Source of the DNA: Xenopus tropicalis
Lineage: Eukaryota > Chordata > Amphibia > Anura > Pipidae
Length of the DNA: 64,000 nt
Assembly (NCBI RefSeq): GCF_000004195.4
Contig: NC_030677.2
Location: 45,881,142 to 45,945,141, forward strand
Direction of reading: 5' to 3'
The position numbers and the translations under genes are program-made. Positions 33,501 through 46,632 of the stretch are shown piece by piece. Positions within the stretch are counted from its first letter, which is position 1. Every line of letters begins with the position of its first letter. The notes beneath the pieces were generated by a model that was not told the origin of the DNA, ran no database searches, and worked only from the letters and a program-made list of their open reading frames with translations.

Positions 33501-36500
33501 AACAAATACAATACCTGCATTGTGATGATAAATTAATACTCATTTTGAGTTATTCTGAATTTAATGCTAAAGGGCCCCACCATGTCACATTCCCACACAA
33601 ATATGTTTCCAAAGCACCGGCATGAATGTTTGGTGGTAATCATTTTATCTCCCTTAATTATTCCTTCTTTAATGTCGATGTTAACTGTACAGACTGAGCA
33701 CTTCAGTTGTGATATAGGGCAGTCTCTGTTACTATTCTTGCTTCACATGCAGTAGGAATCAGTCCAGATTTATTTTCAGAAATGAAATAACATTCACTTT
33801 TATTTGTACTACAGGAGCTATGCCATTCCTCCATTCCAAGCAAGTACAAGGAGCCGATGGAACTTAGTAATCTTCTAGAACTCAGGACCCTGCCTGTGGA
33901 TCATGCCCAGTTCTCCATGCCTCATACTCCCATTGAAACATACAGTCCTGGTCTAAACCAATGAGGACCAGGCCAAGGAGGGGCACATGTTCATTAGGCA
34001 ACAAAAACAAGCAAAAAAAAATCCAAGATGGCAGCCATGATTGTAGACTGTGTAAACACACTACCTTTTAGCTGACATTCGTCATCATTTTCAGTTCAAA
34101 CCCCTCCCCCCCCGCCAAACTAGAAAATGAAAGATAAAAAGAAACTGAAAGGTCATTACTTGAAAACAATTATTTTGTTAAGAAGTCCTTTAATCATGTC
34201 CCATTTAGCTTACAACAGGTATAAAAAATGGTTCTACTCAAATTAATTCACCCTAAAATCCTCGTTAATTTCATCATTATTGGAGGGTGATTTATTTGCT
34301 TCACTGACTTGCCAACAGATCTACAACTACACTCTTGAACCTTAAATTTAGAAAGCAGATTGTGATGCTAGATATTTATCATTATTAAACTGTTAAGTAT
34401 GAAATTCCCGTTTAAGGAGAAATTCCTAGGAATGCCCATAACACACACAAAGCAATGCTGGGCTGGTCTCACAGATATGCCACATATTATATTGTACTAT
34501 ATAATGGCTAGTCATTCATCTGAGCAGTCTTTTTTTGCTTCTGAATATGTCTAAACAAGCCTCATTGATCCACCCCTGTGATTAGCCGGCAGGCCTGAAC
34601 CTGGGGCAGGGCAAAGAGGAACAGTAAACAGAAGGTTAAACTCTCTTTTGTCCTACAATTACTTACAAAGTTCTCTGTAATAGGTAACAGATGATAATGT
34701 GTCCTATCTAGATGATGTGTTTGCCTAGATATCCTGGGGAAATAAGATTAGTAAACACAAGTGGTATTAATGACAAGAATGCTGCTTTGCTCCTATGACT
34801 CATTTTCCCTGACATTACTAATAAAAACAAGGATATCTGCAAGAAAATATAATATAGTGTCCTTAGAGACAAAATCTTTATTACATTTAACTATGCCCGA
34901 TGTACTTGTATACACACATCTTTCCTATCTAAGGATAGCAACTCATCTAAGGGCCTTCTTTGTAACTATCTATTAATAAGAAGAGATTCCTTAAGGAGTG
35001 GCAGAGGCAATACAATGGATTATAGGCACACAGGGCCATCTTTATAGGAAAGCCACAATTTATTACTATGTACCATAGCTGCAAAGACAGGATTTCTGCT
35101 TCATTATTTTCTGTACGCCTGGAGTTGGCTAAATAATCATAACCGGTGGTTCTGTGGGAAACATTTTAATTTATCCCTCTTGCTCAAGAAGAAACAATAT
35201 AGACAATAACCAATAACCAGAAAATGTTATTATTTAAATATGCCTTCCACATTACACACAGTATAGTGTATTAATGAACCTTATGTCACTTTTTCTTGTG
35301 TTTTCCCCACGAAGTTCATGTCACCTATGGAGATTAGTAGTTTCTAGCTGTGGTTTACATTATTCTGTTTATTCTTTTGTAAGCACAAAGTAGCTTATTA
35401 TACCCGACAGGAACACAATGGAACCTACCTTTAGCCAGCCACAAGCAGCAGCAACTATTCAACGACATGTGGGGCATAAGCCTACTCAGGGTTTACGCCA
35501 GGCCAATGTCTAACCCTTTGCCTTCTGAGACTTCAGCCCTATTTTACTTATAGAAGGGGCGACTACTGAATGAAGAGGTTATTAGATAGAATAATGCAGA
35601 TATTTATTTGTATGCATGTGTGATACAATGTACACTGTGCACCAAACCTGCTCTATACCTGCAATGGGCATTAGGGAAAATCTGCTTTCAGTTTAGAAGT
35701 GGGGCAGCATTTTCCAGCAATAATACATGAGAACACATTCGGCCATATTTAAAAAGGTGTTAACCAACATGGCTTTGAACATCTCCACATCTCCACTTTT
35801 AACACAACAGGACGCCATTTAAAATCACACACAATAATAAAGAGTATAGGTATATTGGTATCATATAAGGTATATTGATTTAATGCATGTATGTTGCAAG
35901 TGTTGTGCATTTCTCTGCCTCCTTGGGTTTATTGCTTCCAATGTAACTGGAAAAAGCACTGAAGTGCAAGTGAGAAGCCAGACTATTGGTAAATACACTA
36001 GAAAGGGCTTATGGACCGTGGCAAAAAGAAAATAACAGATAAATAGGCCAATGAACTACAATATGACAAGGAATCATTTGCTGAATATGGTTCTGCGGAC
36101 AGAAAAACTATTGCAATAAAAAAAAATGTCAATGTGTCAATCTTTGAACTTGATAATGTACTCAGTAGCACGCTGCCTTCTAATCAGGAGTCAATTCTTG
36201 TTGAATGAATACACAATATGAAGCTAAAATTTTATGCTAAAAGAAATGTATTTAATGTGAAGCTGTAACAACAGTAGGGCATCCTGCTGATTCTTAATAA
36301 GTCTAATCACTAAGAAGGGTTATACATAAATAAGCCTGGTTATCTCCTGTAAAAGTCAGTCTAATATGGTAGGAAGCAAAAATCAGAGTAAGAGTGGAAT
36401 GCTACTGTGCCATAGTATGCCAGAGTATCAAACGACGTAGGCTGAGACATAGGCCTTGGCAAAGCCACCAGTGTTAAAGTTTTAATTTAAATGGAATCTA

Positions 36501-36710
36501 AAGCATAACATGACTTCTTTAGAAAATACTAATCTGCATAAACAAAGAGGGTGGGCCAGTGGTTGTGGATGTTGCTGTCAGTAATATAAGGGTAATATAA
36601 AGAACATTGATTGGAAACCTATGGATCCCAAGCTGTTGCTAGAGCTACACTGTTGATATTGGCGGTAGGGCAGCAGTGGTGGGACATGTACATACAATAC
36701 ATGTAGATAG
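33501..36710. other. Non-coding stretch, no supported gene
   Basis: AT-rich and without recognised repeats or splice-supported frames over about 3.2 kb. Confidence 0.4.
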
Positions 36711-36905
36711 AGGCTCAGTGGTTAGTATTGTTGCCTTGCTGTACTGGAACCTGAGATTCTAACCAGGACACTACCTGCAAGGAGTTTTTATGTTGTCCTT
36801 GGGTCATATGGTTATCCTTTGGGTACTTTGGTCTCCTCTTAAACTAAAAATATACAGGCAAGTTAATTGGTTCCTGATTAAACTGAGCAAAGTGCACGTG
36901 TGTTG
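36711..36905 (+). mobile_element. SINE copy, diverged
   Basis: GAGGCTCAGTGGTTAGTATT, CTGGAACCTGAGATTCTAACC, CTACCTGCAAGGAGTTTTTA and GCAAGTTAATTGGTTCCTGA follow the order of the family at 11548. The tail is missing. Confidence 0.65.
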
Positions 36906-37519
36906 TATAAGTATGTTATTGCTCCTATGTGAAGATAGAGCAGTAATTGGCATTTTTTGTCAGAAAAAAATGTTATTTTTCTAAAGGGCAAAGTTCTGTA
37001 AGCAATTGGTGAATCAATGGTAAAAGCAATCTGTAAAGCAACTGGTACAGTCCTTAGGGTTTTTCTAGCTAAGTCCTGGGTTATTGAGGAAGGCACTTTC
37101 AGAAGCAACCTAACTGATACTGAAGACTACTCTGAAGGCAATGTGTTTTTGAGAAACAAATTTTCTAGCGTTAAGTTTAATTTAACACTAAAAGAAAGTG
37201 TGTGCATTTTATCTGTATACAATTAGATCATCCTTTTATTCATCCACTTTGTTACCTTGAAAGCTGCGATTGTGTTTCCTTTGTAAAAATGCTTTTAGGT
37301 TTGACATCTGAAAGCCTGGCATGCTTACATTCCTTAAAAAACATTACTTCTCACCCTAAAGCGTCGTTTTATACATGTCCGCACAAACAATGGCAAGAAG
37401 AAACACGGCATATGGGCACACATGAATGGCAAAAGTGCAGGAATTGAATAAGAAGAACAAGATAGTGAATTACATTTGCTATTTAAACAGCAAACAATCA
37501 AAATTTGATGTAGATTGAA

Positions 37520-37570
37520 GAGATAGAAAGATAGATAGATGATAGATGGATAGATAGATTAGATAGATAG
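37520..37570. repeat. Imperfect (GATA)n microsatellite
   Basis: GATA units with interruptions (GATGATAGATGG, GATTAGATAG) over about 51 bp. Confidence 0.9.
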
Positions 37571-37759
37571 AAAAAAAACTTAAATGGCAGCATGTTAATA
37601 ATCTTTTAAAAATAAAGCCAACCAGGGCACTAGTATCATCCAGTTTTATTACTGGGTTGGGTACAGGCAAAACCGAAAAGCAAATAATTCAAATACGTTA
37701 TAATAACAACAGCATGTTTGAAATAAAATAACTGGTTACTGTTGCATACAGCATACAAG

Positions 37760-37990
37760 AACTTTTTCTAACTTGGAAGGAGTAGAAAGTACCAGATTGC
37801 CTCTTCAATTAAAAGTACACTGCTAGGAATAATTGATTTTAGCTGGCGACCTTTAAACTTCAACCTTGATGAAACGGCAGCCTCATTTGGATTTCATTTC
37901 TCCGCGTCGGTGGGTAGCAAGGAGTTGACTTCTAACATTCCCAAAAGTTTATAATTAAAAGATACTAATTAAGGAAGAGATGTGAACATT
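37760..37990. promoter_or_regulatory. Candidate conserved regulatory block
   Basis: Repeat-free, with TCTTCAATTAAAAGTAC, GGAATAATTGATTTTAGC, TTTATAATTAAAAG and GATACTAATTAAGG, plus CpG-containing TTCTCCGCGTCGGTGGG. Inference only. Confidence 0.28.
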
Positions 37991-38229
37991 CACCCTGGCA
38001 CAGAGACTATATAGTTTCTTTAGCACCACCATATTGGGTGTTCTGCAATATCAGCACAATAAGCAACAGACGGCTCCCTTAGTTCACCGAATTCGCACTG
38101 ACATAAGTAGCTCACAGAACACAAAGTCGCTGGACAAGATGGAGCTCTACCTGAACCCTGCAAATTCAGCATGTCCACAAGAATTAGCATGAGTGAAACC
38201 ACTGCCCCTTTATAAAACACTTCATTTAC

Positions 38230-39130
38230 CCCAGTAATGCTGAGCAGTTAAAGGGGCCCCATATGCATTTCTTTGCTACATAAACCAAAAGGTATGCTCA
38301 TGTATGTGAGAGTACAGTGCTGCAAAGCCAAACACGCATTCTACTATGTTCACAGAGTTTTGGCCAGGGGAGCTTTCATTCAGTCTACCATTATTATCCT
38401 TTATAGAGCTATGGAATTTATTTTATAGCCTAAATTTTAATTTTGTACAGTTAAGAGCAATATGATCAGAGTGATATATCAGGGACCCAAAGGAAAATAT
38501 TATACCATAGGCGCACACTTCAAACTATTTCACCTCCTCAAGTCTCTTCTTTACATACTATTATCTATTCTTCCATCTATTTAGCCTCTTTGTTTCCATA
38601 CAGAAATAGGGAATTACATAAAATAGGCCAAATGGTTAGAAGCCTGACACCTGGTAACCAGTGGGCCAAGGCAACATCCTTGTAACAAACATATATGAGG
38701 AACCAAGGGAAGGGGAACTATAGAAAGAGAGCGAGTAGAAGTGGAAGGGGACTCTGTAAAAGGTAAGGGGAGAGTAGAAAGAGCAAACTGGATGGGGAAA
38801 TGCCAGCAGCCATTATGTTGTTTTTTTCCCAAAATAATATAAAAAAACATGTGTTAATAAATAAACACTTCAGACCAACTGATATGAAGCACACTGTACA
38901 CAAGGTCTTACAATCAAATAAGGCTCAAGGTAAATGAAACAGAAAACATTACTCTCTAAAATGCATTTTTGTAAGTCCTAAATTGAAGGAGATATTCAGG
39001 AGGTGGATGTTCTACCTTCTAATCGTCAGATGAGTGCAGATGACTGCTTTAAAGACTTTAAGAGCACTATAATTTTCCCATATGAAACATTCAGTAAATA
39101 AATACATCTATTGTGACTCTTCTGCATGGT
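38230..39130. other. Non-coding stretch, no supported gene
   Basis: AT-rich and nothing recognisable. A further regulatory-looking patch (AAACTCTAATTATTGGCG) follows at about 39258. Confidence 0.4.
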
Positions 39131-40068
39131 CTTTAAGATTCCCATCAGAGTGGCAGACAGATCCATTTTCCCCTCGCTGCATTTTATTTTAGCAAAGGCT
39201 GAGTACAGCGATCGCCCACATAGTACAAGAGACTAACTATCCAAATTCAGTTACATTAAACTCTAATTATTGGCGAGGCGGCATCCAGAGCTGCCCACAA
39301 TACAGAAGCACTCAGCACAAAGTGCTTAGCAACACCAGCCACTGGGGGTCAAGGGAAATTCAGTGGCTAATCTGTATTCTTCACACATTTGTTTAAAAAA
39401 AAGAGATTGAAGGAGACATGACAAGAATTGACACATATCTCCATATAGTTTATTTGGACAGACGAATACACCTGATGTGTTCTATAGCTTGGATAACTAG
39501 ACAGCATTTAGCCAACAGCTCTAGGGCAGGAAACTATAAAAGGGACTAATTTGGGATTGAAAATGACCATATTATCCTTTGTGCTAGTGTGAGCAGTGCA
39601 GGCACTATTCTGCTCAGTGACATAAGTAGATGTTACTATTTCCCAAAATCTTATTGAATCCTTGCAAACCGTGCAGCCTCTGAGCATTAGCCCTTAATAA
39701 GCATGTTTCTTGCGCTTTACTATCCCATAACAGAGCATCTTTTAGAACTGATATATCCGTTGCAGCATTTCTCTTACGCTACAAAGAAATGTATTTCAGA
39801 AAAAAGTAACAATGAATTAAAAAATGGAAAGCTGAAAATTATTTGTAGTCTACTATTTGAAAATGATATGTTTTCTAAAGGAGGCCTTAATTTTGGATGA
39901 AACCAACTGCATTTAATCAGCACTGATGGCTGAATAAGACATAATATATAATATAATTCAACATTTTCCTTTATCTTTGCAATTTTAAAACAGTGCCTTG
40001 TTCTTGATTCCAACTAATTGATTCTTATTGGAGGCAAAACTATTTTGTTGGGTTTATTTAACGTTTAA

Positions 40069-40358
40069 AGGAGAAGGAAAGTTACAATCACTAGGGGATC
40101 CAAAATGCAAGGCCGGTGCTCCTGTTAGGAGGGATACTGCACCAGCCGGGGTATATGCAAGCGAACTTTCCTCCTTCGGTCTTTGTGCATGTGAAGTAGA
40201 GCCCTGAAATTGCTGCTAAAGGAAAAGGAAGGAAGAGGATTGCCAGCCTGCATTTACCCTGGGCCGGTGCCGTTACAGGGGTTTCAGGTAAGTGATTACA
40301 ATCGCTAAGGGGTGCCTAACATTTGGCAGCCACTAGTGATTTAGCTTTTCCTTCTCCT
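40069..40358. mobile_element. TTAA-flanked MITE, Kolobok-like (290 bp)
   Basis: Left terminus AGGAGAAGGAAAG directly follows TTAA (40065-40068); the right terminus CTTTTCCTTCTCCT is followed by TCAA, a one-base decay of TTAA. The inverted arms continue with ACAATCACTAGGGG and its worn partner. I recognise the AGGAGAAGGAAAG end as a very abundant Xenopus family with TTAA target sites. It has no transposase. Confidence 0.85.
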
Positions 40359-40360
40359 TC

Positions 40361-40450
40361 AATAATTTTTTAGCAGACAAAGTATGGAGATACAACTTAA
40401 GGAAAACCTCAGGTCATTCTGGAGCATTTTGGATAACAGGTCCCATACCT
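40361..40450. mobile_element. 3' fragment of the CAGGTAT-end MITE
   Basis: TTTTTTAGCA, TATGGAGATACAAC, GAAAACCTCAGGTC, and TTTTGGATAACAGGTCCCATACCT match in order the right half of the element at 15257-15513, with internal deletions. It abuts the Kolobok-like MITE, which probably inserted into or beside it. Confidence 0.65.
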
Positions 40451-41009
40451 ATAATAACATCAGTTCCAGTTTTAAAAAATGACAGTGGGTAGCAGTCAGG
40501 TTGTGGTTAAAACTGCTGTGGGTCCAAGCAGGTAAAAATGCATATTGCAGGTATAGGTGCAAGTCTACCCTCACAGGTCTTTACTTCATTTGAATAAATA
40601 CAAATATCCAGGGTGGGAATAATTGTAAACTGTAGGATATAAAGGTATTCTTCCCTAAATAAGGAATGCATTTATATATAGATATTTTAAACCTTGATTA
40701 ATGACAAACAGAAAATGTTTTCATTCTGTATTTTCTAAAGGCCAGGACTACGCAGGCAAAAAATAAGACATCTTTATACGCAATGGAAATACACTTGGTT
40801 CAAGGAGGCCTGGCAACTCTTGCTGATTGAACAGAAATCAATAATTGTATTTAATGCCTTTATGAAGAAAATAAATGACCCTCGCACTCCTAATGGATTA
40901 ATGTCAGTTATGAGCAACACATCACATAATGCTGACACAGTAGCGTGCAAAGTGGTGTCACTTTTCATGTAAGTGCCTTAAAACCTTCTCAAAGGGAAAT
41001 TGTGTTTTA

Positions 41010-41260
41010 ATGCCATTTCAGATGTCATTTTGGAGAGGATTGTTGCAATCCCATTTCATAAGGCTGAAAGCCTGCTCTGACTCGCTACAAGTCGATTTTG
41101 TCATTGGCATATGCACCGGGTCACCTTTTGCCAGTGTTTAGTCCGCATTAAACCCATACTATATACTGAACATATGCTTAATATACAGAGCTAGCCATTT
41201 ACTGCTTTGTATAAATGACACCTTTGCTGACAGATTTTTCATGAAGTCATTTTGTTTAAA
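41010..41260. promoter_or_regulatory. Candidate conserved regulatory block
   Basis: Repeat-free, with TTGTTGCAATCCC, ACTCGCTACAAGTCG, TTTGTCATTGGCATATGC, AGTCCGCATTAAACCC and TATAAATGACACC. Inference from composition and word content only. Confidence 0.27.
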
Positions 41261-41699
41261 TGGGCAGTGATAGCAAGCATAGTGTTAGGTAAAAAAAAAT
41301 AACCGCTTATGACAATATACACATAAAGAGCCTGCAGTCCTACGCAATTGGGAAATCTGTACTTATTGTAGAAAAGGTTAGTATGACTACATTATCAAGG
41401 ATGGCTAAAAAGCTCCTAATGATAAAAAACACAGTATTTTGTCCTTTCACAGAAAATTCATGGCTATGGTTTTATCTAATGGGGCAAACTCTATTGAGTT
41501 TACTGCCTAAACCCCCCAAGACTATACCTGATTTGTACATACCTACTATACATACCTTTAATATGTTTTCCATGTTGTTGGCCAGTTATCTTCTTTCTTT
41601 ACTACATGTTGGCAGGCCACATTATCACAAAATGATGATGTCTTACAAAGAAGTCAAGGAAGCCCTTAGGCAGGCTGGAAGCTATAAAAATCTCTGGGC

Positions 41700-41716
41700 G
41701 GGGGGGGGGGGGGGGG
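41700..41716 (+). repeat. Poly-G tract, 17 bp
   Basis: Seventeen consecutive G, interrupting a plus-strand open frame that has no other support. Confidence 0.95.
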
Positions 41717-42279
41717 CACCTGTGACCCACAGGTTCTATCTGTGCAGCCCTAACTGAAAGAAAAGTGCCTCATTTATAAATACCCCCTATTCTGCTAAGC
41801 AGAAAACAACTGACTGTCACTTACATTCAAGCTACAATTCTAAGCAATGCCATGAATTGCTTGCTGTAACTTGAGAGTGGCCAATCACCATGAACCCGGC
41901 AGGATTTCGCCAGCAACTGTTCTGCCCTCTTTCCTCCAGCTTTGTTGCAAAATGATTCTTAATGAAGGCAACAGGAGTTGTGCATTTCAACAGCAATAGC
42001 AGTAGGAGCCTATATTAGTCTCTCCTACCCTCTGATATATATCAACACAATGTAATTGCTTCCTACCTCTGATACAACACATATTTACCCAGTAACTAAA
42101 CAGCTTCTATTTGCAGTCAGCGATGAGCAGAGTAATGTACATTTTCATCTTGTGTATAGAGGAGAATTATGCAATGGCCATCAACCTAGTAATGATATCA
42201 AACAAAAAGGAACAACATGAAACAATGTGTACAGATGGGCCCTCACGTTGATAACCATAAAAACAGAAATTATGGGTTG

Positions 42280-42540
42280 AGGAGGAATAAAACAGCAGAA
42301 GCTCCTTTCAATCCTCCAGCCCATGGTAACTGTTTAATTAGGAACATCTTGGCGCAGATGCTGATCTATGTGTCAGTCTATCCCAGCAGAGCACAGCACA
42401 CAATCCATCTTTGCTTTATTGCACTACATGAAGACACCAATCAGAAAGTGTCCAGGGTACTGAGCCGAGCGCAGAGAGGAGCTGTGTCTGTGACATGGGA
42501 CTGCGTTAATCAGTAATAATCCCTGCCAGTGATGGTAAAC
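42280..42540. promoter_or_regulatory. Candidate conserved regulatory block
   Basis: Repeat-free, with AACTGTTTAATTAGGAAC, CTTGGCGCAGATGCTG, and TGCGTTAATCAGTAATAATCC. A 99-codon plus-strand frame covers it but shows no splice signals or domain. Confidence 0.22.
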
Positions 42541-43187
42541 AAGGCTGAGGGCATGTACAAACAAATCAAATAGGAATAAATAGGACAGATAATAACTAAT
42601 CAAACCTTATCAAGCAGAAGGCCATTCTAGCAATATAACTATAAAAGCCCCTAATTAAATGCACCCCTTATATTTCCTACAAATAAACACACAAACTGCA
42701 CCACAAATAGATCAGATATTGGAAAAACTGGTAACATTTATGTTATATGTGGCATTCACAAAATGTAAGACAACTATATAATTTTTTTCATATAAAATGA
42801 TGTGGACGGTAGAATTCTAAAATAATATGCATTAATATACTGTAGTATAGGGCAAATTAAAGGCCGATTTACTTTAGGCTTCATGTTTAAGAACTCCAGA
42901 ATGTCTATTCTGCAGGGAATAAAAATGGCATTGTGTAAGTAATACCATTTTTGGCACATAGGCCACAGACCCTGTTAGCGTCTTACATGGGGTTATAAAA
43001 TAAGGCTGTGGGAAGTGATACAGAAGCAAGCCTAAGACAGGCTAGGCAAGACAAAAACAGCAACCTGAGAGAGAAGGATATAAACAAAAATAATTATACA
43101 ATTATTTTTATAAAAACAAAGTTACCATGTGCCTTTATATCACATGCAAGATGTACCATATTTTTTGGTGTGTATATAATATAAATA

Positions 43188-43209
43188 TGTGTGTGTGTAT
43201 GTGTGTATG
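43188..43209. repeat. (TG)n microsatellite
   Basis: GTGTGTGTATGTGTGTATG, short and interrupted. Confidence 0.85.
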
Positions 43210-44610
43210 GCCGTGAAATTAAAGTAAAAATGTTATTGGAGGGAACAGTATTAAAATGGGTCACCTATGAACCCTTATGATATTGTCAGTTGGCCACAGC
43301 CCTTGTCAGCAGTCAAAAGGTACACTCTTCAGTATTTCCAATTAGGTACAAGAGCCATATGAAAGTCACTTTTTATCAGCCACTTATTTCAATCATTGGG
43401 TTTAAGCTGTCAGTTTCACACCGAGCTGACCACTTCTCTGCATCTATCAGAAGCTACTTTACACATCCAGCACATTTCTGAAAAGGGCATCATTCTGAAA
43501 GTCCATGTGATTTATAGAGAGGACGCAAGTCACTCTGTGTGACTGTCTCATGATTTGATGACTCTCCATAGACCTCTAGCTGCAGAGTAAAATATTTATT
43601 ATTTCCTTGACCCCTTCCATGCCAGCCAGGGCAGCGGTAACACGTATTCCTCTCACAGCATGAAATAAATAGCAGCCCTTAGCAGGAGTTCAAGCAGTTG
43701 TACCCAGCAATATTTCCTGGGTTGTGATTACAAGAATGGATGTTAACTATAGCAAACTGTTGTTTTAAATGGCAGTTAATATGATTATGAAACACACATG
43801 ATCTCTTTTTTTTTTTATAACATAGGATGGTGGATTTATAATAATATGTATAAGTATATATGATATATACAGAATAACATATACACTTGAAAACAGCCAT
43901 GCTGCTATTCATTAGCACTGGAATATTGAGAAAAATGCTCATCCTACAGACTATTCATATATAATTGCCCATATTTTCACTTATTTCCTACCCCCACCCC
44001 CCCTTTCATTCTATATTTAGTGGTTAGAGTGTGCGCTCAGAAAATGTCCAGGTAATGTCCCACATTTTCAATCACTCGATTCGGAAAGAGAGCTGCGGAC
44101 TACAAGAATATCTGATGGAAAATCATCAAGGAGAAATCAAAATGCCGTCTCCAGGGTCTTGTTCCAGAAATGTATATTTTGGTTCTGTGTTCCTGAATAT
44201 TCACGCTAAGACACTGCCTATGGGGAGTGCCAGATCCAGTATACGCGTAGGAAAATATATAGACTTAAAAGTAGAATAACAATGCCACATAGGACATGCT
44301 CTGTTATAAAATATATGGCCATCATTTATGACTGTTGTGTAACTTTCCTAGCACTTTCTGCTGAACAAACAACTTGACTTGAAAGTCAAGAATGATTTAC
44401 TCTGCAAGCAAAAATCAACATTTAGGATTGCAATAAGTACTAACGTCATCTTTTTTTTGGGAAATGGTCTATAGGTGTGGGTAGTTCTCTTTAGGGTAAA
44501 CCCTAGCGATCAAAACATCCTTCTCTAACAGTAGTTACTTCCTATTTGGATCATGGGAAAACAGCCGTCCTATAGAGTACTCAACTTTCCTTATCTCTAA
44601 GGAAGGTTTA

Positions 44611-44832
44611 AAGCTGCCATACACTTGAAGCTCACAAAATGAGTGGACATTTGCCTGATTTGGTGGTAGGTCAAATTGGGCTGATCCAGTTGTTTGGATT
44701 TAAAGCCAATTATCAAATCACAAGTCGTTCTCACCCAACAAAATGTTTCAACCTGCCCCCTTATTACATTAAGCTGCTGAGTTGATCTTAAGTGGCCAAG
44801 TTGACAAACATTGTTGCCCATGTATGGTTAGT
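44611..44832. mobile_element. Degenerate MITE with AAGCTGCCATACAC-type ends
   Basis: AAGCTGCCATACACTTGAAG at the left and GCCCATGTATGGTTAGTC at the right are imperfect inverted repeats of a terminus I associate with a frog DNA-transposon family. The interior is heavily diverged (TTTGCCTGATTTGGTGG and TAAGTGGCCAAGTTGACAAAC). Confidence 0.45.
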
Positions 44833-45589
44833 CATAGTTTCCATAGGATAAACATTTAAAAGCAATGGTGTGCTGTACAGCATCCCATTTACATAGATGG
44901 TAAGCGACTGCCAGCAACAAGGCCATTTTGATCACCACTGTTCTCTGAAAAGATTGCAGGGATCACAAACGTGTCTTTCCTAGCAATGGCCAAAAATATA
45001 TGTAGAATTTAGTTTTCTTCCTGGGATGATTTCTTATTATTTCAGTTGAAAAGAATACATGCAATATCGGAAAAAAAGAGACCACTAGTAACAAGTGGTG
45101 GATATAATATATGACTGTCCATTCAAAGACCCTTTGCTGTTTTTGATTAGCATTTCTGTCAACACTCAGTTCTTGGCAACTTGTGGGTGCTAGAAACTGC
45201 CCTTCAACAATGGAAGAATCCTGCAGGTTAGATAACAGTGTTAATAAGTGCAACTATATCCATTTTGTCCTACTGTGCCGTTATGATCAAATGTACTTGC
45301 TATCTTACTCCTTTTACCTACAGCTGCTTCTACCAGTCTTTCTCCCCAGACACATGCCTTATTTCAACTGGGCAATGACAAGTTTGAACATTAAAGTCCC
45401 TAATAGTTGACTGTAATGGTTAATAATATGTTGGTGCTAGATTATTCTGTCAGGGCTTGCCAGATACAAAAATAGAAAAATTAATATTTTCTAAATATTC
45501 GTGTTAATAAGTTTTACCTGAAGGCAAAATGCTGAATAGCATGGAATTTACTGTAGCTACAACATAGTCACTTAGATGAAGCTTCAGCT

Positions 45590-46090
45590 GATTTAGTGCT
45601 TTTTAAAACCTAATTAATCAACCAACAGATTTTTGTTTACTGTGTAAATAAAAGTTCTTATAAAAAGATCAGCCTGTCTGCTGCAGCTCTGCGCTCTCGA
45701 TTACAGGCTCGCCGCCTCCTTTGGGAAAACATATGCATAGAAAGGACTCCATACTTACGTCTTCACCCTCTGTTGAAAGGAAGTAGTTTTCCGGCTGTGC
45801 CATGATGTATGTGACCACAGTGTGAATAAAAAGCATTGCTTAAGCTTACCAGACTTCCCTGTTACACGCCGGTGCCTCTGAAAAAATGCATATTGTGCGC
45901 TTTCACTGTGCTCATATTTTGTGATTTGGTGTCCCAGCCCCAGCCTTCTGCTGGAAGGAGAATACCAGGCGCTTCAGACAGCTGATAGTCATTACAGCTG
46001 ATGAGGTGGCAGAGCTGATACACAGTGGCTCACATTGCACCAAAATCAACATCTGGCAAGGAGATTGAACTCCCTCTTCAAATATGTTCC
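45590..46090. promoter_or_regulatory. Candidate regulatory or promoter block
   Basis: Contains CCTAATTAATCAACC, GTTTACTGTGTAAATAAAAG, a locally CpG-rich GCGCTCTCGATTACAGGCTCG stretch near 45691, and AGTCATTACAGCTGATGAGG near 45988. If the candidate exon at 45759-45803 is real, its promoter should lie in the upper half (about 45810-46050). Confidence 0.25.
45759..45803 (-). CDS. Candidate first coding exon, phase 0 (15 codons)
   Basis: On the minus strand ATG at 45803, in context CATCATGG, opens exactly 15 codons (MAQPENYFLSTEGED) and ends at the donor GAC/GTAAGTATGG. No good acceptor lies just upstream, so a 5' UTR plus start codon is the natural reading. The surrounding 45680-45900 is locally richer in CpG and GC than its neighbours, which would suit a minor promoter. 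Its phase 0 end cannot join directly to the exon at 6251-6460, so it would need another exon, possibly outside the window. The peptide is not recognised. It may equally be a chance ATG-donor pair in a conserved-looking block. Confidence 0.22.
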
Positions 46091-46316
46091 TGATATGCCA
46101 AGTGCTTACAAATTCATAGTTCTGGTTCTCTTTTAGATGATTCTACCTGCTTATGTGTTGGGTTTTTTTTTAAGTCGCTCTGTCATGAAATTTTACAATT
46201 AAATTTCCTATATGATATACAATCAGTAAGACATAAAAAATTCTGGTATATGCATGTAAGGAAATATATACATACACAAAATATACACACACATACACAC
46301 CTAACATGCCTTAGCT

Positions 46317-46624
46317 CGGGGATCCCCAACCTTTTATACCCGTGAGCCACATTTAAAGGGAAAAAGTGTTGGGGAGCAACACAAGCATGAAAAAGGTTCC
46401 TGGGGTTGCCAATAAGAGCTTTAATTGGCTACTTAATACCCCCAATGTGGACTGGCAGCCTACAGAAGGCTCTGTTTGGCCTTATACTTGTTTTTTATGC
46501 AATCAAAACTTTCCTCCTTACCAGAAATTCAAAATATGAACACCTGCTTTGAGGCCACTGCGAGCAACATCCAAGGGGTTGGGGAGCAACATGATGCACA
46601 TGAGCCACTGGTTGGGGAACACTG
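46317..46624. mobile_element. hAT-like MITE with 8-bp target duplication (308 bp)
   Basis: Ends CGGGGATCCCCAACC and GGTTGGGGAACACTG are inverted repeats. CCTTAGCT (46309-46316) on the left and CCTCAGAT (46625-46632) on the right agree at 6 of 8 positions, the duplication length typical of hAT insertions. The body carries GTGAGCCACATTTAAAGGG and GTTGGGGAGCAAC twice, in a layout I recognise from Xenopus. It has no transposase. Confidence 0.85.
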
Positions 46625-46632
46625 CCTCAGAT

